Source of the DNA: CAZNPW01 sp964575185
GTDB lineage: Bacteria > Pseudomonadota > Alphaproteobacteria > Rhodobacterales > Rhodobacteraceae
Direction: 5' to 3'
Length of the DNA stretch: 49,779 nt
NCBI GenBank assembly: GCA_964575185.1
Contig: CAZNPW010000023.1
Span: 1-49,779, forward strand
Shown one piece after another: positions 23,386-33,027 of this stretch. The notes below the pieces were generated by a model. The model searched no databases, had not been told where the DNA came from, and saw only the letters and a program-made list of their open reading frames with translations. Each line of letters opens with the position of its first letter. Position 1 is the first letter of the stretch. The position numbers and the translations under genes were made by a program.

Positions 23386-25456
23386 GCGCCTGGGCCAGCC
23401 GCATCAGGTTCACCGCCTCGATCCGGTAGCCGAAGGGGTCGGCCCCCCGCGCGCCTTCGGCCAGGGCGGCGGCGTCGGCGTATCCCCAGTCGCCGGTGCC
23501 TCCGTCGCCGCGCAGGAGCTGGCCGAAGCCCGCGATGGCGGCGGCGAAGCGGGCGTCGTCGTCGGGGGGGGCGTCGGTCGGCAGGATCGCGGTCTCAGAC
23601 AGTTGCGAGTCGGTCGCGCCCGGGGCCTTCCAGCGCAGGCGGAGGAAGCCGAGTTCGGGGCTGTCGCCCGAAGCCACCGCCGCGCCGTAGCGCAGCGGGT
23701 CGTTGCGCAGCCCGCTGCTGCCGGGGGCGGCGATTTCGTAGAGCGCCGTGACCTGGAGGCCCGCGCCGATCTCTCCGGCATCGACGCGGTCGTCGTTGAA
23801 GTCCTCGCGCGCGAGCGCGCGGGTCTCGTAGCCGATCAGGCGGTATTCGGCGACCTGGGCGGGGTTCCATTCGACCTGGACCTTCACGTCGTCGGCGATG
23901 GGGAAGAGCGCGCCGGTGAGCTGGTCCACGAGCACCTTCCGCGCCTCCCCCAGCGTGTCGATGTAGGCGGCGGTGCCGTTGCCGTTCTGGGCGAGCGCCT
24001 GCATCGTCGCGTCGTCGAGGTTGCCGCGGCCGAAGCCCAGGACCGACAGGTAGGTGCCGTCCGCGCGCCGTTCGGCGACGAAATCGGTCAGCGCCGCGGG
24101 ATCGCTGATCCCGACGTTGAAGTCGCCGTCGGTGGCGAGGACGACGCGGCTGACCTCGCCGTCGGCGGCCATGCCCTCGGCCACCTGGTAGGCGAGCGCC
24201 AGCCCCTCGGCCCCGGCGGTGGAGCCGCCTGCGTCGAGCCGGTCGAGCGCGCCGGTGATCGCGGCGGTGTCGGTGCCGGGCGTGGGCGGCAGGACCAGCC
24301 CGGCCGAACCTGCGTAGGTCACGATCGCCACCTGATCGACGGGCCGCAGGTCGCCGAGCATCAGCGCCAGCGACTGGCGCAGGAGCGGCAGCTTGGCTGC
24401 GTCCTCCATCGAGCCCGAGGTGTCGATCAGGAAGACGAGGTTCAGGGGCGGACGGTCGGCGGTGGCGGGCATCCGGCCCTGCAGGCCGATGCGGACGAGG
24501 CGGGTGCCGGGGTTCCAGGGGGTCGGGAAGACCGAGACGGTGGTGGAAAACGGCCGGTCGCCCGTCGGCGCGGGGTAGGCGTAGGGGAAGTAGTTGAGCA
24601 TCTCCTCCACCCGCACCGCGTCGCGCGGGGGGATCTGGCCGGCCATCAGCGACTGGCGGACGACGGCATAGCTCGCGGTGTCGACATCGACCGAGAAGGT
24701 GGAGACGGGCGCTTCGGCGGTGACCTTGACCGGGTTCGGGTCGGCGTTGGCGAAGGCCTCGGTGTCGGGTAGGGGCGGGGGGGCGAGGTCTGGCGCGAAG
24801 CTCTCGGCCGGGCGCTGCATCACGGCGCCGTCCATGGGCGCGGCCTGGGAGAGGGCCATGCCCCCGGCGGGCTGGCGCGTCCGCGCCACCGCGCGGGGCG
24901 CGGGCGGCGGCGGGGCGGCCTCGGCCAGGGAGGAGTCGGCGGCGGGGGCTTCGGCGACGGGGGCTTCGGCCAGGGATGCTTCGGCGGGGGCGGGGGCGGC
25001 GTCGGCCACGGTCGACGCGGGGGCGGCGGGCGGCGGCGGTTCGGCCACGGGGGCGGGGGCCGCCGGGACGGTCGCTTCGGCGCTGTCGGCCGCGGGCGGC
25101 ACCCGGGCCTCGGCCACCGGACGCGAGAGGGCGGGCTGGTCCACCGCCTGCGGCGCGGCGATGGGCGGGATGATCCGCATCTGCGGCATCACCGCCACCA
25201 GCGCCACCACCATCACGGCGGCCGAGGCCGTTCCGGCCAGCATCTGCCGGGTCGTCAGTCTGTCGAACATCGCTTTCGCCTTTCGCAGGACACCCGCCCG
25301 ATGCGGGCTGCCTTGCGTGGGACGCGCGGCGGCGGCGGTGCCTTGGAGCCGGTCGAAGCTTTCCATCGCCAGCGCCAGGGCGCGGGCGCGCGCCTGAGCA
25401 TCGGGCGGCGGCGTGTCGCGCAGGGCGCGGGTCAGGCGGTCGAGATCGTCGGTCAT
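23375..25456 (-). CDS. Membrane-anchored von Willebrand factor A protein (YfbK-like)
   Basis: A 693-residue protein. The cytoplasmic N-terminus (about 65 residues, MTDDLDRLTRALRDTPPPDA) precedes one membrane helix (GTASAAVMVVALVAVMP). A long Pro/Ala/Glu low-complexity linker (about 95-215) leads to a YfbK N-terminal block (VSTFSVDVDTASYAVVRQSL) and a VWA domain. Its MIDAS residues are intact: DTSGS, a Thr in LPPTPGTD and the Asp of VLATDGDFNVG. A C-terminal VWA-associated domain ends the protein. Its start overlaps the ECF sigma gene stop (ATGA). The N-terminal tail plus membrane helix has the layout of a membrane anti-sigma factor, which is inference from context. Confidence 0.85.
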   Translation of the reverse strand: MTDDLDRLTRALRDTPPPDAQARARALALAMESFDRLQGTAAAARPTQGSPHRAGVLRKAKAMFDRLTTRQMLAGTASAAVMVVALVAVMPQMRIIPPIAAPQAVDQPALSRPVAEARVPPAADSAEATVPAAPAPVAEPPPPAAPASTVADAAPAPAEASLAEAPVAEAPAADSSLAEAAPPPPAPRAVARTRQPAGGMALSQAAPMDGAVMQRPAESFAPDLAPPPLPDTEAFANADPNPVKVTAEAPVSTFSVDVDTASYAVVRQSLMAGQIPPRDAVRVEEMLNYFPYAYPAPTGDRPFSTTVSVFPTPWNPGTRLVRIGLQGRMPATADRPPLNLVFLIDTSGSMEDAAKLPLLRQSLALMLGDLRPVDQVAIVTYAGSAGLVLPPTPGTDTAAITGALDRLDAGGSTAGAEGLALAYQVAEGMAADGEVSRVVLATDGDFNVGISDPAALTDFVAERRADGTYLSVLGFGRGNLDDATMQALAQNGNGTAAYIDTLGEARKVLVDQLTGALFPIADDVKVQVEWNPAQVAEYRLIGYETRALAREDFNDDRVDAGEIGAGLQVTALYEIAAPGSSGLRNDPLRYGAAVASGDSPELGFLRLRWKAPGATDSQLSETAILPTDAPPDDDARFAAAIAGFGQLLRGDGGTGDWGYADAAALAEGARGADPFGYRIEAVNLMRLAQALTR

Positions 25457-25998
25457 GCCTGCGCCTCCTGTGCGGCAAGGGCCCTGAGGCGGCGCTTCAC
25501 CTCGCTCATGCGCCAGGCGACGGTGCCTTCGGCGACGCCGAGGACCTGCGCGGCTTCGGCCTGCGTCATCCCGTCCTCGACCATCAGCGCCACCGTGTCG
25601 CGCAGGTCGGGGCCGAGCGCGTCCATCGCCGCGACGAGCCAGGCGCGGCCCTCGGCCTCGGCCGCGAGGTCGGCCCGGCGCGCGGTCTCCCAGTCGCCCC
25701 AGCCGTCCGCGGCCCGCGCGCGCACCGCGGCGCGGCGGCGGCGGTCGTGGGCCGCGTTCACCACGACGCGGTAGAGCCAGGTGGTGAAGCGGCAGTCGCC
25801 GCGCCAGCCGCGCAGCTTGGCGGGCAGCGCGGCGCAGACGTCCTGCGCCAGATCCTCGGCCTCGGCCCGGTGGCCGGTCAGGCGGAAGGCCAGCGCGAAG
25901 ATGCGGTCGTGATGCCGCGCGACCAGCGTGCCGAAGGCCGCGCGGTCCCCCGCGGAGGCGGCGCGCGCCAAGGCGTCATCGTCGGTTTCCATCAGCAT
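25453..25998 (-). CDS. ECF-type RNA polymerase sigma factor
   Basis: A 181-residue sigma-70 family ECF protein. Region 2 (FGTLVARHHDRIFALAFRLT, EAEDLAQDVCAALPAKL, FTTWLYRVVVNAAHDRRRR) binds core polymerase and the -10 element. Region 4 (DTVALMVEDGMTQAEAAQVL then GTVAWRMSEVKRRLRAL) is the -35 recognition helix. The start is uncertain: ATG at 25998 (MLMETDDDALARA) or 25992. Neither has a strong ribosome-binding site, and the longer ORF to 26070 looks non-coding. It is coupled to the VWA gene. No RpoE-type TGATCC promoter was seen upstream. Confidence 0.88.
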   Translation of the reverse strand: MLMETDDDALARAASAGDRAAFGTLVARHHDRIFALAFRLTGHRAEAEDLAQDVCAALPAKLRGWRGDCRFTTWLYRVVVNAAHDRRRRAAVRARAADGWGDWETARRADLAAEAEGRAWLVAAMDALGPDLRDTVALMVEDGMTQAEAAQVLGVAEGTVAWRMSEVKRRLRALAAQEAQA

Positions 25999-26146
25999 CG
26001 CCCGTAAAGGACGCACGGCGCGCCCACGTCCTTGGCCTGCCCGGGCCGCCGCCGCAAGCCCGGGCTTCACGACGGCGTGAGGCGCGGCGGAAGCGCGGGC
26101 ATTCCGGCCCTATCCATGCCGCTGCCCCGCCGCTATCGTCCCGCCC

Positions 26147-28099
26147 ATGTTCGCACGCATCCTCTCCCTCGCGGTCCTGACCGCGCTGCTGCTTGCGGCC
26201 CCCGCCCCTCGGGCCGTTGCGCAGGAGGTGTTCCGCGCCCCCGCCCCGGCGTGGGTCGAGGACGTGCCGGTGCCGCCGGCGTCCGGCAGGCTGCGCGCGA
26301 CGTCTGCCGACGGGGTGATTTACCTGCTGGCCGACCGCCAGATCGCCTGGTCGGGCGAGGAGATGTTCACCTGGGACCGCACCGTGACCGAGGTGACCGA
26401 CCCCGCCGGGCTGGACCGTGCGGCGGGGATCGTGATCGCCTTCGACCCGGCGGTCGAGACGGTGACGCTGACCCACCTGCGCGTGCTGCGGGCCGGGCAG
26501 GTGATCGACGCGGGCGCGACGCCCGCGACCGTCATGCGCCGCGCGACGGGGCCGGACGACGGGGTGATCGACGGGACGCTGACGGCATCCCTGCGGGTGC
26601 CCGACCTGCGGGTCGGCGACGTGGTCGACTATGCGGTGCTGCGCCGCAGCCTGCCGCGGTTTCCGGGCGACAACCGCGGCGGCAGCTATCGCATCGATGC
26701 CGACGCAGCCGTGGGGCTGTCGCGGCTGTCGCTCGACTGGCCGGCGGGCTGGCCCACCTACTTCACCGGCTGGCCGGCGCGGGTTTCCTATACGACCGAA
26801 GCCCGGCCCGACGGCGTGGTGCGCCACGTCTGGACCGCGACCGACGCCGTCGCCCCGCCGGTGCCCGAGGCCGCGCCGCCGGGCTGGACCGGTGCGCTGG
26901 TGCTGCAATGGTCGGCCGACCCCGACTGGTCGCCCGTCGCCGCGGCGCTGACCGACCCCTATCTGCAGCCCTATCCGCTGGGCACCTGGGACGCGCGGGT
27001 GGAGCAGATCCGCGCCGGTTTCGCCACTGACGCCGAACGCGCCATCGCCGCGCTGCGCATGGTGCAGGACGACCTGCGGTCCGTCAGCCTGCCGCTCGAG
27101 GCCGGGGGTCTGACCGCCCGCGCCCCGGCGGAGGTCGTCGCCTCGGGCTTCGGCGACGGCAAGGACAAGGCGCTGCTTTTTCGCACGATGCTCGACCGGC
27201 TGGGCATCGCGGCCCGGGTCGCGCTGACCGACCGCGACGAGGGCCGGGCACTGAACGGGCAGAAGCCGCGGATGGGGGCCTTCGACCACGCCATCGTCAG
27301 GTTCGAGATCGACGGCACGACCTTCTGGGCCGATCCCTCGGTGACGCAGCAGGGCGGCGACCTGTGGAACATGGTGCCGCCCGACTATGGCTACACCCTG
27401 CCGCTGGACGGGCCGAACCGACAGGCGCTGGAGCCGATCCCGGCCGCCTGGACGATGCAGGAGAGCCTGTCGGTGACCGAAGACTTCGCCTTCGGCCTAG
27501 CCGGGGTGCACCTGTCGGTCATCACCACCTTCGCGGGCCGGTCGGCCGACGATTACCGCCGCGCGCTTTCCCTGACCCCGCGCGGCACGATCGAGGCGGA
27601 TCTGCTGGACGCCCGTGCGGCCCGCTACCCCGGGCTGCGCCAGGCTGCGGTGCCGGAGGTGATCGACGACCGGACCTACAATTCGCTGACCCTGGTCGAG
27701 AGCTACTTCCTGCCCGCGCCCGACCTCTATGCGGGCGACCTGATCGGGAACTTTCCCTTCGCCGCGCCGGATTTCACGGCCGGGCTGCCCGCGTCGGTCG
27801 ACCCGGACCGCGCCGCCCCGGTGTGGTTCGGGCCGCTGGCCGACATCAGCCACACGATCACGGTGACCGGCGCGCCGTTCGCGCTGATGCCGCCCGATCC
27901 GCAGTATCTGTCCAACGCGGCCTGGAGCTATGCCTTCGAGGCCTGGCAGGACGATCCCCGGGGGCTGAGCATGAACTGGTCCTTCAACCGGCTGAAGACC
28001 GACCTGCCCGCGCGCGAGGCGGGCCCCGCGCTGGCCGACGTGCAGGCGGTGACCGACGGGACCACGCTTACCTGGGACCTGCGCGCGGCGGGGAACTGA
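26147..28099 (+). CDS. Secreted DUF3857 / transglutaminase-like protein
   Basis: A 650-residue exported protein. The signal peptide is MFARILSLAVLTALLLAAPAP with an AVAQE cleavage site. The N-terminal DUF3857 domain (residues about 60-240) is followed by a transglutaminase-like core. The usual active-site Cys block reads ASGFGDGKDKALLFRTMLDR, with Gly where the catalytic Cys would be expected, followed by AFDHAIVRFEIDGTTFWADP with the His/Asp region. The fold is therefore probably non-catalytic, as is common in this family. The role is unknown, possibly envelope-related. The last 32 bases overlap the convergent gene. Confidence 0.8.
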   Translation: MFARILSLAVLTALLLAAPAPRAVAQEVFRAPAPAWVEDVPVPPASGRLRATSADGVIYLLADRQIAWSGEEMFTWDRTVTEVTDPAGLDRAAGIVIAFDPAVETVTLTHLRVLRAGQVIDAGATPATVMRRATGPDDGVIDGTLTASLRVPDLRVGDVVDYAVLRRSLPRFPGDNRGGSYRIDADAAVGLSRLSLDWPAGWPTYFTGWPARVSYTTEARPDGVVRHVWTATDAVAPPVPEAAPPGWTGALVLQWSADPDWSPVAAALTDPYLQPYPLGTWDARVEQIRAGFATDAERAIAALRMVQDDLRSVSLPLEAGGLTARAPAEVVASGFGDGKDKALLFRTMLDRLGIAARVALTDRDEGRALNGQKPRMGAFDHAIVRFEIDGTTFWADPSVTQQGGDLWNMVPPDYGYTLPLDGPNRQALEPIPAAWTMQESLSVTEDFAFGLAGVHLSVITTFAGRSADDYRRALSLTPRGTIEADLLDARAARYPGLRQAAVPEVIDDRTYNSLTLVESYFLPAPDLYAGDLIGNFPFAAPDFTAGLPASVDPDRAAPVWFGPLADISHTITVTGAPFALMPPDPQYLSNAAWSYAFEAWQDDPRGLSMNWSFNRLKTDLPAREAGPALADVQAVTDGTTLTWDLRAAGN

Positions 28100-29309
28100 C
28101 CTCGCGCGTGGCGGGCACCAGGCCGTAGCGCGACGCGATGGCCCAGACATGCGGCGGCACCATCGTCTTCACCCGCGCGGGGTGGGCGCGGCGCAGGTGC
28201 AGGATCGTCTCGATCGCCTTCATCTCCACCCGCGTGCGGGCGAACTCCAGCCCGCGGGGGCCGACGCGCGGCTGCAGCCAGGCGACGAGCGGGCGCAGCC
28301 AGCGCGGGATGCGGCGCAGCGGCAGGCCGCCCGCGGCGCGGGCGGTGTTGGCGAGGAACCCCTTCACGGCGGCGTCGCGTCGGCCCCGGGAGGTGACGGG
28401 GGCGGTGACGAGCCGGTCGCCCAGCGCCGCCAGCATCGCGGCCCCGCGCAGGTTGCGGGCGATGACCCACTGGTCGCCGTCGCCGCCCATGTAGCCCACG
28501 GTCACGTCGGCGAGGCGGTTGGTATAGTCCACGCAGGTCCGGCAGGTCAGCGGGAAGAAGTCGCGCGGCAGGTCGGCGAGGGGGAGTTTCAGGAAGGGGA
28601 CATGCCGCACCCGGCCGTCGTCGTGGCGGATCTCCACCCGGTAGTCGGGCTTGAACTCCAGGTAGCGGATCGTCTCGGGCGCGGGGTCGAGGCGCGCGAG
28701 GAAGTCGTGGAACTTCGCGGTGGTGGTGTTGTCGGAACAGGGCGTGCCGATGACGAACAGCGCGTCGAGGCCGAGGCGACCTTCGATCGCGCGCAAGGCG
28801 TGGACCTGGCAGGGGATGCCGATGACGGCGATGCGCCGGTGGCCCGCGGCGATGGCGGGTTCCAGCGCGGCGAGCGTGGGCGCGAAGCCCATCCGCATCC
28901 CGCGCGCCTGCGCCATGGCCGCTGCGTCGGTGACGATCGCGGCCAGCGGCTTCCAGCGGTCGGCCGGGTCGGGGATGACGGTGATGACGGCGGTGACCTG
29001 CCCGGTTTCGAGCAGCTTTGCGGCGAGCGCGGTGGCGATGCCGGTCCACTGCGCGCCGGGGGCGGGGGGCGTCAGGCGGGCGCGGTGCATCGCACGGGTG
29101 ACGCCGAAGAAGGCCTCGTCGGGGCCGGCGGGGGCGCGGCCGTGGAGGCGCGCCTCGGGGTAGCCCGGCCGGATGAACTGGCAGGCGGTGCCGCAGGCGC
29201 GCCCGTCGCCCATGCGGCTGATCCCGCAGTCGGTGCAGAGCCCCGGCCGCGCCGCGCCGCCGAGGGTCGGGACGGTCAGGCCGGGAACGGGGGGCGGCGC
29301 GCCTTCCAT
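28068..29309 (-). CDS. BciB/FrhB-like iron-sulfur flavoprotein reductase
   Basis: A 413-residue protein of the coenzyme F420 hydrogenase beta-subunit family. The N-terminal cysteine motif GLCTDCG ... CGTACQFI resembles the FeS-binding start of BciB and 7-hydroxymethyl-chlorophyll reductases. GIPCQVHALRAIEG, GTPCSDNTTTAKFHDFL and LTCRTCVDYTNRLADVTVGY are the conserved C-terminal blocks with further cysteines. BciB uses ferredoxin to reduce the C8 vinyl group of divinyl chlorophyllide. No other bch gene is in the window, so substrate assignment is open. The ATG at 29309 is the only good start. Confidence 0.7.
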   Translation of the reverse strand: MEGAPPPVPGLTVPTLGGAARPGLCTDCGISRMGDGRACGTACQFIRPGYPEARLHGRAPAGPDEAFFGVTRAMHRARLTPPAPGAQWTGIATALAAKLLETGQVTAVITVIPDPADRWKPLAAIVTDAAAMAQARGMRMGFAPTLAALEPAIAAGHRRIAVIGIPCQVHALRAIEGRLGLDALFVIGTPCSDNTTTAKFHDFLARLDPAPETIRYLEFKPDYRVEIRHDDGRVRHVPFLKLPLADLPRDFFPLTCRTCVDYTNRLADVTVGYMGGDGDQWVIARNLRGAAMLAALGDRLVTAPVTSRGRRDAAVKGFLANTARAAGGLPLRRIPRWLRPLVAWLQPRVGPRGLEFARTRVEMKAIETILHLRRAHPARVKTMVPPHVWAIASRYGLVPATREVSSPPRAGPR

Positions 29310-29515
29310 CCGGTCAGTCTAGGCCGGCAGGTGCCGACCTGACAATGCGCCGGGCGATTGGCCTTGTGCCGCTGCCGGAAAGCGCGCATGGGACGCGGGC
29401 GTTGCCACCAGACTTCGACCTTCTGTCTCCCTTCGTGGTCACAGTGTCTCGATCTTGACGTGACTGGGCCAGGCCGTCGCACCCTGCGGACGGCATTCTT
29501 GAAGGAGACCTCACG

Positions 29516-29722
29516 ATGGCCACCGGCACCGTGAAATGGTATAATGCAACCAAGGGCTTCGGCTTCATCGCGCCGTCGAACGGCGGCAAGGACGTGTTCG
29601 TCCATGTCTCGGCGATGGAACGCGCGGGCATCACCAGCCTGCCCGACGGGCAGGCCGTGACCTTCGACGTCGAGCGCGGCCGCGACGGCCGGGAATCGGC
29701 GATGAACCTCGCGCTGGCCTGA
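29516..29722 (+). CDS. cspA: Cold-shock protein, CspA family
   Basis: A 68-residue single cold-shock domain that binds single-stranded RNA/DNA and melts mRNA structure. RNP1 is KGFGFIAP and RNP2 is KDVFVHVSAM. The start MATGTVKWYNATKGFGFI is canonical, with AAGGAGAC eight bases upstream. The 206-base leader to the previous gene has no clear promoter. TTGACG at 29455 lacks a matching -10. It is followed by a textbook terminator. Confidence 0.96.
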   Translation: MATGTVKWYNATKGFGFIAPSNGGKDVFVHVSAMERAGITSLPDGQAVTFDVERGRDGRESAMNLALA

Positions 29723-29747
29723 GGGCGGGCGCACCGGATTGCGGAGA

Positions 29748-29771
29748 GGGCGGCCTACGGGCCGCCCTTTT
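29748..29771 (+). terminator. Rho-independent terminator of cspA
   Basis: GGGCGGCC at 29748-29755, a TACG tetraloop and GGCCGCCC at 29760-29767, followed by TTTT. UACG loops closed by a C-G pair are unusually stable. It lies 25 bases after the cspA stop and just touches the end of the convergent allA gene. Confidence 0.85.
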
Positions 29772-30256
29772 CATGCCACGACCCAGGGCGCGGCGAAGCG
29801 GTGTTCCTCCAGGTTGCCGTCGCCGATGCGGTCCAGCACGGCGAAGCGGCCGGGGGCCGCCAGCGGCGTCAGCACCCCGTGCCAGGTGCCGCGGCAGAGG
29901 TTGATCCCCTGCGCGCCGTCGGTCAGGAAGGCGCGCGGCACGGCGTCCGGGCCGTCGCTGACGATCACCAGGAAGGGCGCTTCGGTCATCGGGACGAAGG
30001 CCTGGCTGCCGAGCGGGTGGCGTTCGATCAGGTCGAAGGCGTAGGGCAGGCTGCGGGGTGCCGCGTCGAACAGGCTGATCCCCGCCCGTCCCTCGATGTC
30101 GATCCGCGCGCGGTCGTCGTGGCGGCGGCAGAGGCCCGCGTTGATCAGCCGGAAATCGCCCGTGGCCTGAAGCACGTCGCCGAAGGGGGCGAAGGCGGCG
30201 GCGGTCAGAGGCTGCGGGCGGATGGTCCTTGCGGCGAGGTCGGCGGGGGGTTTCAC
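29771..30256 (-). CDS. allA: Ureidoglycolate lyase
   Basis: A 161-residue AllA-family enzyme splitting ureidoglycolate into glyoxylate and urea, the last step of allantoin breakdown here. TIRPQPLTAAAFAPFGDVLQ is the conserved start. PLGSQAFVPM and GINLCRGTWHGVLTPL are the active-site cupin-like blocks. The start is uncertain. GTG at 30256 gives about the usual 160 residues, while ATG at 30310 would place the dispersed repeat inside the coding region and overlap allE. It is the last gene of the leftward puuE/uraD-allE-allA operon. Confidence 0.87.
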   Translation of the reverse strand: MKPPADLAARTIRPQPLTAAAFAPFGDVLQATGDFRLINAGLCRRHDDRARIDIEGRAGISLFDAAPRSLPYAFDLIERHPLGSQAFVPMTEAPFLVIVSDGPDAVPRAFLTDGAQGINLCRGTWHGVLTPLAAPGRFAVLDRIGDGNLEEHRFAAPWVVA

Positions 30257-30295
30257 ACCCCCCGCACCCCCCGTGGGATATTTCCGGGAAGATGA
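30245..30295 (+). repeat. Dispersed intergenic element, copy B
   Basis: GGGGGG-TTTCACA-CCCCCC at 30245-30263 is a short hairpin, followed by CCCCCCGTGGGATATTTC and CGGGAAGATGA. The same ordered blocks occur in copy A between glcD and glcE. It lies between allE and allA and is oriented against the direction of transcription, whereas copy A runs with it. The 5' end overlaps the first codons of allA. Confidence 0.6.
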
Positions 30296-30302
30296 ATGAC
30301 GA

Positions 30303-31123
<821 letters not shown>

Positions 31124-31130
<7 letters not shown>

Positions 31131-32515
31131 GGCATGTCCTTCAGGCGCAGTTCCGCGATCCGTTCGACCTGCGCGCAGGCGGTGGCGAGCTCCGTCGCGG
31201 TGTCGTTCTCGAGGCGGGCGCGGAAGGCCTGCAGGATCGTGGCCTTGGTGTTGTCGCGCACCGCGATGATGAAGGGGAAGCCGTGCCGCGCGGTGTAGGC
31301 GGCGTTGAGGCGCTGGAAGGTTGCGCGCTCGTCGTCGGTCAGCGCGTCGAGCGCGGCGCTGGCCTGCTCCGCCGCGCTGTCGGGCGTCAGGCGGCGGGCG
31401 GCGGCGAGTTTTCCGGCGAGATCGGGGTGGGCGCGCAGCACGCCCAGCCGGTCCTCGGGCGCGGCCGCGCGAAAGGCGCGGCAGAGGGCGGAGTGGACGC
31501 CAACCGGCCCGTCATGCGCCGGGCCGAGCTCCAGTGCCCAGGCGCGCTCGGCGACCCAGGGAGAGTGCTCGAAGACGCCGCCGAAGCGGGCGACGAAGGC
31601 GTCGCGCGACATCTCGCTGGCGCGCTGACGGCGGCGAGGCGGGTGACGCGCGGCCCAGTGCGCGGCGATCTGGCCGCGGGTCGCGAACCAGACGCCGCCC
31701 CGGGCCGCCGCGTGGTCGAGGAAGCGGCGGAGGCCCGCGATCTTGCCGGGGCGGCCCACCAGTCGGCAGTGCAGGCCGACCGAGAACATCCGCCCGCCCT
31801 CGCGGTGCAGCTCGTCGAAGCTGTCGATCAGGTAGTCGCCGAACTGCCCGCCGGTGACGTAGCCGGGGGCGGTGGCGAAGCGCATGTCGTTGGCTTCCAG
31901 GGTGTAGGGGATGACCAGCTGTACGCCGCGCCAGTAGGGCAGGTCGTCGTCGTAGGTGTCGCTGATCCAGGCGAACTGCCCGGTTTCCGCCGTCAGGCGG
32001 ACGGTATTCGCGCTGCAGCGCCCGGTATACCAGCCGGCGGGCGGGGTGCCCGTGACCTCGGCGTGGAGGCGGATGGCCTCGGCGATCGTGGCGCGTTCGG
32101 TGGCCTCGTCCATGTCGCGGTGGTCGATCCACTTCAGCCCGTGGCTGGCGATCTCCCACCCCGCGGCCTTCATCGCCGCGACCTGCTCCGGCGCGCGGGC
32201 GAGCGCGGTGGCGACGCCGTAGACGGTGACGGGCATGGCCCCGAGCAGCCGGTGCAGCCGCCAGAAGCCCGCGCGGGCGCCGTAGTCGTAGAGCGATTCC
32301 ATGTTCCAGTGGCGCTGGCCAGGCCAAGGTTGGGCCCCCGCGATGTCGGAAAGGAACGCCTCGGACGCGGCGTCGCCGTGCAGGACGCTGTTCTCGCCGC
32401 CCTCTTCGTAGTTGAGCACCAGGCTGACGGCGACCCGCGCGCCGCCGGGCCAGGCCGGGTCGGGCGGGGTGGCGCCGTGGCCGGTCATGTCGCGGGGGTA
32501 GCGGGGGGCGTCCAT
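31124..32515 (-). CDS. puuE: Allantoinase (PuuE) fused to OHCU decarboxylase (UraD)
   Basis: A 463-residue fusion. Residues 1 to about 300 are a polysaccharide-deacetylase-fold allantoinase (YPRDMTGHGATPPDPAWPGG, SLVLNYEEGGENS, EIASHGLKWIDHRDM, GWYTGRCSANTVRL). Residues about 302-463 are 2-oxo-4-hydroxy-4-carboxy-5-ureidoimidazoline decarboxylase (EMSRDAFVARFGGVFEHSPW, catalytic His in RAHPDLAGK, RHGFPFIIAVR). Thus one chain makes allantoin from OHCU and then opens its ring. The start is ATG at 32515, with in-frame ATGs at 32527 and 32488 as alternatives. The divergent uraH start is 51 bases away. Confidence 0.92.
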
Positions 32516-32566
32516 ATCGGGCAGCATGGCGCGCGCCACGGGGGCGCGCAAGCCGGGGGGACGGGG

Positions 32567-32908
32567 ATGGGACGGCTGACGACGCATGTGCTGGATACCG
32601 CGCGGGGGCGGCCCGCGGCGGGCATGGCGATCGTGCTGTCGCGCGGGGACGGGGTGCTGGCCCGCGCCGTGACCAACGCCGACGGGCGCACCGATGCGCC
32701 GCTGTTGCAGGGCGAGGCGCTGGTGGCGGGGACCTACGAGCTGGCCTTCCACGCCGGCGACTGGTTGCGGCGCGAAGGGCTGTCGACCGGCGAGACGCTG
32801 TTTCTCGACCTGATCCCGATCCGCTTCGGCATCGCCGACGCCGCCGCGCATTACCATGTGCCGCTGCTGATCAGCCCCTTCGCCTATGCGACCTACCGGG
32901 GCAGCTGA
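32567..32908 (+). CDS. uraH: 5-hydroxyisourate hydrolase (transthyretin-like)
   Basis: A 113-residue HIU hydrolase, the step before UraD in urate breakdown. The start GRLTTHVLDTARGRPAAGM carries the first catalytic His. YHVPLLISPFAYATYRGS is the diagnostic C-terminus with the YRGS tetrapeptide. The ATG at 32567 follows GGGGGGACGGGG. It is divergent from puuE-uraD with a very short shared upstream region. Together these genes take 5-hydroxyisourate to glyoxylate, except for the allantoate-hydrolysing step, which is not in this window. Confidence 0.94.
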   Translation: MGRLTTHVLDTARGRPAAGMAIVLSRGDGVLARAVTNADGRTDAPLLQGEALVAGTYELAFHAGDWLRREGLSTGETLFLDLIPIRFGIADAAAHYHVPLLISPFAYATYRGS

Positions 32909-33027
32909 CGCGGGCGACGCACGCGGGCGCCCGATCCTTGGTGCCGCGATTGTCAGGGATTCCGACCTTGCCCGGGCGCGAGCCGCGCGGCTAGTCAGGG
33001 GGCAACCACCCTTTCCCGGAGCTTTCC

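Noticed and set aside
29455..29483. TTGACG as the -35 box of cspA
   Set aside because: No acceptable -10 element at 16-19 bases downstream.
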